From: JAAXGI01 sp963579625 | GTDB taxonomy: Bacteria; Gemmatimonadota; Gemmatimonadetes; Longimicrobiales; Gaopeijiaceae | Reading direction: 5' to 3' | Assembly: GCA_963579625.1 (NCBI GenBank) | Contig: CAUZHN010000074.1 | Coordinates: 1 to 11,531 of the forward strand | DNA: 11,531 nt | In this document: positions 6,417 through 11,531 of the stretch, one piece after another | How the letters are laid out: the number at the start of each line of letters is the position of its first letter | How positions within the stretch are numbered: position 1 is the first letter of the stretch | Program-made: the position numbers and the translations under genes | The notes under the pieces: generated by a model | What the model was told of the DNA's origin: nothing | The model's database searches: none | Seen by the model: only the letters and a program-made list of their open reading frames with translations

Positions 6417-7646
6417 ATGCGTATACTCGTCATCACCCTGGACTACCCTCCCTCGTTTTGCTCGACTGGTGTCCTCGTGCGCCAACTTGTTCAGGAATTT
6501 CAGCGTAGGGGGCACGTGGTCACGGTTGTGACCAGTGTAGCCGAGGGATCAGAGGTGAGCAGAAGAGGTTGGTCGTCGGACGGGGAAGCACGAGTCCTAC
6601 GGCTTCCCCTCCCCAAGTTCCGGGAAAGCGACTCCACCTTCGCCCGGCTACTGGTCTTCGGTTGCTTCAACGTGCTCTCGTTCGTCGCCGGGATCTTCAG
6701 CGGTCCTCAGGACGTCATATATGCCCCGTCTCCACCCTTCACCAATGGGCTCGTCACGTGGCTGCTGGGACGCCTGCGTAGGATCCCGAGCGTGTACAAC
6801 GTGCAAGACTTCCAGACGGAGGCGTACGTGCAGTTCGGCGTGCTGCGCAACCCCTTTCTAATCAGGGTGTTCAGGGCTATGGAGCGCTTTGCCTGCGTGG
6901 CCAACACACGTGTGACCGTGCTCGCTCAATCGTGGTGTGAGTACCTGAAGGGGGAGGGGGTCGACCCCGGCAGCATCGCCGTCGTACACAACTTTGTTGA
7001 CATTGAGGAGATTCGACCGCTCCCGGCCACCAACGGATTCTCCCGACGCCACGACTTCAATGCCAGATTCGTTGTAATGCATGCCGGTACGATAGCCTTT
7101 CGGCATGGTCTCGGCGTGCTTGTCGAGGCGGCAGCCTTGCTAGGCGATCTACCCGACGTCCTGTTCGTAATCGTCGGAGGTGGCTCGAAGCATGAGGAAT
7201 TGGAGGGTCAGGTGGAGAAGGCCCAATTGCCCAATCTCGTGCTGCTTCCGTGGCAGTCCCGTGCAGACCTCCCGTACGTGCGCGCAGCGGCGGATGTCCA
7301 CATGATCGTCCTACGGCGCGGAATGACCACGCACTCGGTTCCTTGTAAGGTTTACGAAATCATGGCCAGTGGCCGTCCCTTCATCGCAGCCGTGGACGCT
7401 GATAGCGAAATCGACCTCATCGCCAGTCAGGTGGATTGCGGAATCGTAGTGGAACCAGAATCAGCTAAAGCCATCGCCGACGCGGTGCGTCGCTTACACG
7501 GAGACCGGAAGATGGCCCGCGAGATGGGTGAGATTGGCCGTGGTGAGGCTGTGGCACGGTATAGCGTCACCACGTCCGCTGACCAGTACGAAGCTCTATT
7601 CGAGGAGACCCTTGAGAGCAGGAAGCCGTCACCCCGGAGCACGTGA
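6417..7646 (+). CDS. WbuB/WcaI-like GT4 glycosyltransferase
   Basis: A 409-residue glycosyltransferase. The start MRILVITLDYPPSFCSTG (1-18) and the loop VQDFQTEA (129-136) match the WbuB/WcaI branch, in which 'DYPP....G' and 'qDl.Pe' are typical; WbuB itself transfers N-acetyl-L-fucosamine in E. coli O26. The donor half has VVHNFVD (189-195), FVVMHAGTIAFRHGLGVLVEA (218-238), FVIVGGGSKH (250-259) and HSVPCKVYEIMASGRPFIA (306-324). As in that branch, the first Glu of EX7E is absent and the S-V-P-x-K-x-Y-E form is seen, with E314 kept. A hydrophobic segment at 79-94 could be a membrane-associating helix. No good ribosome-binding site lies upstream of the ATG. A 320-bp gap follows. Confidence 0.88.
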   Translation: MRILVITLDYPPSFCSTGVLVRQLVQEFQRRGHVVTVVTSVAEGSEVSRRGWSSDGEARVLRLPLPKFRESDSTFARLLVFGCFNVLSFVAGIFSGPQDVIYAPSPPFTNGLVTWLLGRLRRIPSVYNVQDFQTEAYVQFGVLRNPFLIRVFRAMERFACVANTRVTVLAQSWCEYLKGEGVDPGSIAVVHNFVDIEEIRPLPATNGFSRRHDFNARFVVMHAGTIAFRHGLGVLVEAAALLGDLPDVLFVIVGGGSKHEELEGQVEKAQLPNLVLLPWQSRADLPYVRAAADVHMIVLRRGMTTHSVPCKVYEIMASGRPFIAAVDADSEIDLIASQVDCGIVVEPESAKAIADAVRRLHGDRKMAREMGEIGRGEAVARYSVTTSADQYEALFEETLESRKPSPRST

Positions 7647-7698
7647 CCGGGTGACCTTCTGGGAGGGATCTCCGGACAGGATCGAACAGAGGGAATCC

Positions 7699-7800
7699 AG
7701 TTGGGGGGACAACTATCCTGACAGTGCCTATGTTGCACTGGGTACTTCGCTACATCGTGTGTCAACTGGGAGGACAAGTGTGTCAACTTTTTGAGTTGTC
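7699..7800. repeat. Cluster of TGTCAACT/GACAACT repeats
   Basis: GTGTGTCAACT occurs twice exactly, at 7757-7767 and 7778-7788, with 21-bp spacing (two helical turns). Flanking copies of a related motif are GACAACT (7708-7714) and its inverse AGTTGTC (7794-7800). CAACT (7784-7788) and AGTTG (7794-7798) form an inverted repeat around TTTTG; AGTTG (7699-7703) and CAACT (7710-7714) form another. Either a regulator-binding region or a relic of an insertion-sequence end with multiple terminal repeats, as in the IS21 family, would look like this. Confidence 0.45.
7722..7740. other. Small inverted repeat
   Basis: CAGTGC (7722-7727) and GCACTG (7735-7740) can pair around a 7-base loop. There is no T-run after it. 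It sits within the repeat-rich spacer and may be part of the same site. Confidence 0.3.
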
Positions 7801-7966
7801 GTCGGGGTTGGTCCTCAGCGTCAAGAGCTTCACATTCCTGGATGACAGTCACGCACAGCGAGCCAATGAGCTAGGTGCGCCCGGCAGTCCTGACCGTCCC
7901 GCAGGAGCTAGCGAGTAAAAGTGAATCCCTCGGGGGATACGACTGGAGCCAACTGACCGGATCTCA

Positions 7967-9934
7967 ATGAAAACACTCGAAGCCAATCTCCCACAGGAGA
8001 TCGCTAAGTGGCGGGACGAGATCCAGACCGCGCTGACCATCAAGTTCACCGAACAGAGGTTACTCGAGCTGTTTTCTCAGGGAAAATTGTCCGGGACCAT
8101 CCACACTTGCATCGGGCAGGAGTTTGTTGGGGTTGCTGTCGGGCGCAATCTTACCAATGCAGACTACGTGTTTTCGAACCATCGCTGCCATGGGCACTTC
8201 CTCTCGTGCGGCGGCGATGTCGGAGAGCTCATCGCCGAGGTGATGGGCAAGGCCACCGGCGTTTGCTCGGGTCTTGGCGGCAGCCAACATCTTCAGAAGG
8301 ACGGTTTCTTTTCAAACGGGATCCTAGGAGGAATCGCGCCCGTGGCGGCGGGGCTTGCCATGGCGCAGAAACTGGCTGGGGGGGACGGGATCGCCGTGGT
8401 CTTCCTCGGCGACGGCACGCTTGGTGAGGGAGTCCTCTACGAGGCATTGAACCTGGCGTCCAAGTGGGAACTCCCGCTTCTGTGCGTACTCGAGAACAAT
8501 ACTTATGCGCAGTCCACTCACCAGAGGCAGACGCTCGCAGGGGACATGCGGCGACGATTTGAGGCTTTTGGGTTCGAGAGCAAGCAAAGCGATACGTGGA
8601 ACTGGACGGGTCTCTTCGCCGATATGTCAGAGAGCATAGCAAGAGTACGCGACGAGCGGAGACCGTTTTTCCATCAAGTTGACACGTACCGTCTCATGGC
8701 GCACTCGAAAGGAGATGATGACCGGCCCGAAAGCGAGATCGAGCAGTATCGCTCGAGGGATCCCCTCAACCGATTGTTGGACGAGCACGAGGGTGAGCCT
8801 TGGTTGGAGGATCTCCTGAAGTCCATCACCGACCGGATCGATGCTTCTGTCGCGGCTGGAAATGAAGCTGGGTTCGCTCGTATCGAGTCCGAAGTCCGGA
8901 TGGGTGATCCGGTATCTTGGCGGGAGATCACGTTCGAGAGGGAGCGCGTGGTGGGTGCGGTCCGGGAGGGCCTGCGTGAAGCACTTTCCTCGGATCCACG
9001 AGTCATCCTGATCGGCGAGGACATTGAATCGCCTTATGGAGGTGCGTTCAAGGCCACCGCCGGCCTCAGTGCGGATTTCCCCGGTCGCGTGAGGAACACG
9101 CCGATCAGTGAAGCCGGCATCGTGGGCATGGGCAATGGCTTGGCTCTCGCCGGTTGGCGTCCGGTGGTCGAGATCATGTTCGGGGACTTCATGACTCTGG
9201 CGATGGACCAGTGGATAAACCATGCGGCGAAGTTTTCAGCTATGTACGACGGTAAGGTTTCGGTGCCGATCACCATTCGCACCCCTATGGGTGGCAAGAG
9301 GGGCTACGGCCCCACTCACAGCCAGTCCCTAGAGAAGCACTTTTTGGGCCTTCCTGGCACACAGGTCCTGTGCCTGCATCATCGCTACAGTCCAGCCTTA
9401 CTCTATCAGACCGTCCTGCAGACGAGTGACCAACCGACCCTGGTTATAGAGAACAAGCTGCTTTACGGGCAGTATGCCGATCCCGAGCCTCCGGTCGGCT
9501 ATCGCTTGGTTTTCTCGAATGAGGCGTTTCCGGTGGCCCGTTTGATGCCTACCTCTCCCGCTGACGTAACGATGGTAGCCTTGGGGGGTATGTCGCTCGA
9601 TTGTGAGCGTGCTCTCCAGGCGCTCTTCGAGGAGCAGGAAATCATTTTGGACTTGTTTTTCCCCTCCCGCCTCTACCCACTGGACATCGGCTTCATGCGG
9701 GAGAGTTTGGAGCAAACCGGTCGACTGGTCGTCGTCGAGGAGGGTCAGAGCTTCGCGTCCCTGAGCAGCGAACTTTTGGCCCAGATTGCCGAGGCCAGGT
9801 TTGTGCGACCTGTGCGGTCGGTACGGGTTTGCGCCATGCCCAGAGCTATCCCCTCATCGCGCCACCTTGAGGAAGAATGCCTCCCGGGCCCGGATGCGAT
9901 CATTGCGGCTGCGCTCGGGGTCTTCGATGGCTGA
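7967..9934 (+). CDS. Fused alpha-beta E1 of a 2-oxo acid dehydrogenase-type complex (TPP-dependent)
   Basis: A 655-residue fusion of E1-alpha (about 1-315) and E1-beta (about 320-655). It should decarboxylate a 2-oxo acid with thiamine pyrophosphate and reductively acylate a lipoyl domain. Alpha half: HTCIGQE (46-52), NHRCHGHFLSCGG (71-83), GKATGVCSGLGGSQH (94-108), and the TPP motif GDG (148-150) with N177-N178. Beta half: GEDIESPYGGAF (350-361), the TPP-activating glutamate E382 in TPISEAGIVG (378-387), EIMFGDF (402-408), GYGPTHSQSLEKHFLGLPG (446-464) and PTLVIENKLLYG (490-501). All key residues look intact, and the length matches known fused E1 proteins such as branched-chain types. The 2-oxo acid is not decidable. 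Its stop overlaps the next gene by eight bases (ATGGCTGA), tying it to the lipoyl-acyltransferase. No E3 gene is present. Confidence 0.92.
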   Translation: MKTLEANLPQEIAKWRDEIQTALTIKFTEQRLLELFSQGKLSGTIHTCIGQEFVGVAVGRNLTNADYVFSNHRCHGHFLSCGGDVGELIAEVMGKATGVCSGLGGSQHLQKDGFFSNGILGGIAPVAAGLAMAQKLAGGDGIAVVFLGDGTLGEGVLYEALNLASKWELPLLCVLENNTYAQSTHQRQTLAGDMRRRFEAFGFESKQSDTWNWTGLFADMSESIARVRDERRPFFHQVDTYRLMAHSKGDDDRPESEIEQYRSRDPLNRLLDEHEGEPWLEDLLKSITDRIDASVAAGNEAGFARIESEVRMGDPVSWREITFERERVVGAVREGLREALSSDPRVILIGEDIESPYGGAFKATAGLSADFPGRVRNTPISEAGIVGMGNGLALAGWRPVVEIMFGDFMTLAMDQWINHAAKFSAMYDGKVSVPITIRTPMGGKRGYGPTHSQSLEKHFLGLPGTQVLCLHHRYSPALLYQTVLQTSDQPTLVIENKLLYGQYADPEPPVGYRLVFSNEAFPVARLMPTSPADVTMVALGGMSLDCERALQALFEEQEIILDLFFPSRLYPLDIGFMRESLEQTGRLVVVEEGQSFASLSSELLAQIAEARFVRPVRSVRVCAMPRAIPSSRHLEEECLPGPDAIIAAALGVFDG

Positions 9935-11006
9935 TCGCGAAGGGATCGTGATTCCACGAGAGACCGTCAACGACGATCTCGTCCGGATCGTCAAATGGGA
10001 GGTTGAGACCGGCGCACAGGTAAAGAAGGGGGATCCACTTCTTGAGGTGGAAACCAGCAAGGCGGTGCTTGCCATCGCGGCAGAGCACGATGGGTTTGTC
10101 GAAATCTTCCAACACGCTGGGGATGAGGTCGAGGTCGGTGCGGAAGTGGGGGCGATTCTCTGCAGTCGGCCAGCAATGATGAACGTGGGCCCGAGCGCTA
10201 CTTCCACTGCGACCGTGGAAAGCGGCGAGGTAGATGCTTCTAAAAAGAGAGTCTCGCGGAAGGCGCAACAACTTATCGACAAGCACGAGGTCGACCTCGC
10301 GGTATTCGAGGGCCTCCAGATAGTTCGAGAAGCCGACGTCCTCCGCTACCTCGAGTCCGGGTCCCAAATGCCCGCTGATGTGACCGACGAGGTTGCGTCC
10401 TCAGCGCCTACTGGATCGATGGTCACCCCTCCTCCCGAGATCCTAGAAGGAGTTCTGAAAGCCGAGGCCGCTGAGGGACCGACCGTGCCTAGCCGCGCTC
10501 TAAGCCTCTGGGAGGAAGCGCGAGCCGCAGCCCGAGACCGTGGTATTAGCGTGCTGGGTCTGGTCTGGCATTATGGGTTCCAAACGTATTTCCTTGGCTT
10601 TCTCGCGCGGATCTCCCCCTACGGAATGATCGTCCATATACATCGCTGGCGGGGTGTGAAGGTCGGCCGGGGGTGCTTCGTCGATCAGACCGCCATCCTG
10701 GAAACTGCGTACGCCGATAATATCACGATCGGGGACGATGTCCGCGTTACGGCAAACGCCGTTGTGATGACCCATATCAAGGCCTCCCTCTACCTACGGG
10801 AGAGTGGCCTAGTCCCACGCACGATCCGGCCGGTGGTCCTAGAAGACCACTGCTTCATCGGCGTTGGCGCCCTCATCATGCCGGGCGTGACAGTAGGAAA
10901 GGCATCGGTGGTCGCGAGCGGAGCAGTCGTGGTGAACAATGTACCGCCCTTCAGCATGGTGGCGGGTAACCCCGCGACGGTCGTCAAGCGATTCCCGGTC
11001 GCCTAG
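9927..11006 (+). CDS. Lipoyl domain + E3/E1-binding domain + left-handed beta-helix acyltransferase fusion
   Basis: A 359-residue protein in three parts. Residues 5-80 are a lipoyl domain with ETSKA, where K45 is the expected lipoylation site. Residues 107-143, KRVSRKAQQLIDKHEVDL followed by READVLRYLE, match the peripheral subunit-binding domain of E2 proteins. After an Ala/Pro/Glu-rich linker (144-190), residues 243-357 are a hexapeptide-repeat acyltransferase of the sugar O/N-acyltransferase type: GVKVGRGCFV, ITIGDDVRV, IGVGALIMPGVTVG and VAGNPATVVKRF. H283 in MTHIKAS is the probable catalytic histidine. The HxxxDG motif of the normal CAT-fold E2 core is absent. The ATG at 9927 is chosen because the lipoyl fold starts right after it; an upstream in-frame extension would lie wholly inside the E1 gene. 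Inferred role: transfer of an E1-derived acyl group from the lipoyl arm to a sugar. Confidence 0.88.
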   Translation: MADREGIVIPRETVNDDLVRIVKWEVETGAQVKKGDPLLEVETSKAVLAIAAEHDGFVEIFQHAGDEVEVGAEVGAILCSRPAMMNVGPSATSTATVESGEVDASKKRVSRKAQQLIDKHEVDLAVFEGLQIVREADVLRYLESGSQMPADVTDEVASSAPTGSMVTPPPEILEGVLKAEAAEGPTVPSRALSLWEEARAAARDRGISVLGLVWHYGFQTYFLGFLARISPYGMIVHIHRWRGVKVGRGCFVDQTAILETAYADNITIGDDVRVTANAVVMTHIKASLYLRESGLVPRTIRPVVLEDHCFIGVGALIMPGVTVGKASVVASGAVVVNNVPPFSMVAGNPATVVKRFPVA

Positions 11007-11014
11007 GGCGACCG
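10996..11014 (+). terminator. GC-rich hairpin with the stop codon in its loop (terminator-like)
   Basis: CGGTCGCC (10996-11003) pairs perfectly with GGCGACCG (11007-11014), and the three-base loop TAG is the stop codon of the lipoyl-acyltransferase gene. The stem is eight base pairs, seven of them G-C. No T-run follows (AGTGCAAATCC), so it is not a classic intrinsic terminator, but it may act as a 3' end stabiliser or a weak terminator at the end of the operon. Confidence 0.4.
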
Positions 11015-11067
11015 AGTGCAAATCCAACCGTGTCGGGATCCAACGACTTCATCAGTCTGGGGTCTTC

Positions 11068-11237
11068 TTAGTTCTCTCTGTCGAGCTTTTCACTCACGCA
11101 ATTCTTGAAATCAGTATCATTCAATCGGGTGAAGATCTCCCGATTCAGGAACTTCAACTGTTGAATGACTCGATGTGCGCGTTCTCCCAGGGGAGCCCAG
11201 GCTCGATGAAGAGCATCTTAGTGCCGAACTCTTTCAG
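11068..11237 (-). pseudogene. Fragment of IS3-family transposase (integrase catalytic C-terminus)
   Basis: Read on the minus strand from 11237, the frame gives LKEFGTKMLFIEPGLPWENA followed by HIESFN, a close match to the 'LFIEPGSPWENGYIESFN' segment of IS3-family OrfB, which holds the last catalytic Glu of the DDE triad. It is broken: an in-frame TAG stands at 11240-11238, and just after FN a TGA appears (11156-11154). A shifted frame continues as LKFLNREIFTRLND, matching the expected 'LLNREIFYTL', and ends at TAA 11070-11068. A few codons (K-L-R-D-E region) seem deleted at the shift. The usual 'RPHSSLGY' tail is missing. It is an inactive scrap of a mobile element downstream of the acylation genes. 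Confidence 0.65.
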
Positions 11238-11531
11238 CTATTGCCGCCTGGCCTGGCGCGTCTGCCGATCTGCTTCAAGGGAGACGCGGCATCGTCGGAG
11301 GGGATTCTCCACCATATGGCCGCCGACTATGATCTGGGGGGAGTTGATCTCTGCCCAGTCTGTCGACAAGCGCGCATCTCCTTGGCGGTGTCACCCAGAG
11401 GCCCGAACTCGAACTCTTCCAGAAGCCTCGCGAGCCGGGGCTCCGTTCGCGCCAGGTTCCAGTGGTGGCGCCAACGGTATTTCCGAGGCATCGGTATCCT
11501 TGGCTGCTCCGGATCTAGTTCCCACGGGTGG
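11238..11531 (-). pseudogene. Frameshifted reading frame of uncertain family, possibly sulfotransferase-like
   Basis: From the window edge a minus-strand frame is open for 67 codons to a TAG at 11329-11327, containing MPRKYRWRHHWNLARTEPRL and RLARLLEEFEFGPLGDTAKE. Around 11,360 the protein-like sequence moves to another frame, which gives LSTDWAEINSPQIIVGGHMV then ENPLRRCRVSLEADR and ends at TAG 11240-11238, where the transposase fragment begins. The pair looks like one gene broken by a small indel. 'GGHMVENPLRR..V.LEADR' loosely resembles the 'H.v.GNP.R....v.l..D..W' C-terminal motif of bacterial sulfotransferases, but no PAPS-binding region is in view. The family call is a weak guess. Confidence 0.3.

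Larger units (their letters stand above)
7647..7966. other. 320-bp spacer before the E1/lipoyl-acyltransferase pair
   Basis: No convincing gene. The spacer carries a repeat cluster at 7699-7800, a hairpin at 7722-7740 and otherwise unremarkable sequence up to the E1 ATG. Open frames crossing it on both strands have no family resemblance. It separates the glycosyltransferase block from the acylation block and is the likeliest place for a separate promoter, though I find no clear -35/-10 pair. Confidence 0.45.

Noticed and set aside
7528..7794. Plus-strand frame spanning the end of the third glycosyltransferase and the spacer
   Set aside because: Out-of-frame overlap with the glycosyltransferase and no protein-like features in the spacer part.
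7699..7800. CRISPR-like array
   Set aside because: The repeats are only 7-11 bp, with 10-bp spacers, and no cas genes are near.
9786..9926. 47-residue N-terminal extension of the lipoyl-acyltransferase
   Set aside because: It lies fully within the E1-beta coding region in another frame and is Arg/Ser/Cys-rich; the lipoyl fold begins right after the ATG at 9927.

Overview
This is a GC-rich bacterial window (about 60% G+C by eye) with tightly packed genes, several overlapping starts and stops, and GTG starts. Nothing in it fixes the phylum. It is the interior of a surface-polysaccharide locus (O-antigen, capsule or exopolysaccharide type). The evidence is a Wzx-like flippase N-terminus, three GT4-type glycosyltransferases, a nucleotide-sugar 6-dehydrogenase, an SDR-type sugar-nucleotide epimerase/dehydratase and a sugar-phosphate nucleotidyltransferase. 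No Wzy polymerase, initiating glycosyl-1-phosphate transferase or export machinery is visible, so the locus must continue beyond the window.

Layout: positions 1-213 (minus strand) hold the start of a flippase, preceded by a possible small or remnant ORF whose stop overlaps the flippase start. Positions 214-785 are a divergent spacer. A GT4 glycosyltransferase follows (786-1952). After a 104-bp gap with a perfect palindrome comes a three-gene, translationally coupled sugar-nucleotide module (2057-5113: dehydrogenase, epimerase, nucleotidyltransferase). Two more glycosyltransferases follow (5132-6316 and 6417-7646). A 320-bp gap with a cluster of short repeats leads to the most unusual part, two overlapping genes at 7967-9934 and 9927-11006. 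The right end (about 11,068-11,531) is decayed DNA: a fragment of an IS3-family transposase and a frameshifted, weakly sulfotransferase-like reading frame.

The highlight is the last gene pair. The first gene encodes a fused alpha-beta E1 of the 2-oxo acid dehydrogenase type (TPP-dependent). The second starts like an E2 protein, with a lipoyl domain carrying an E-T-S-K-A lipoyl-lysine motif and then a peripheral subunit-binding domain. In place of the CAT-fold E2 acyltransferase core it ends in a left-handed beta-helix (hexapeptide-repeat) acyltransferase of the kind that decorates sugars. Inference: a 2-oxo acid is decarboxylated by E1, the acyl group is loaded onto the lipoyl arm, and the fused sugar acyltransferase passes it to a polysaccharide building block instead of to CoA. 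A housekeeping E3 (dihydrolipoamide dehydrogenase) would reoxidise the arm. I know of no characterised enzyme with this architecture; that statement is from memory and was not searched.
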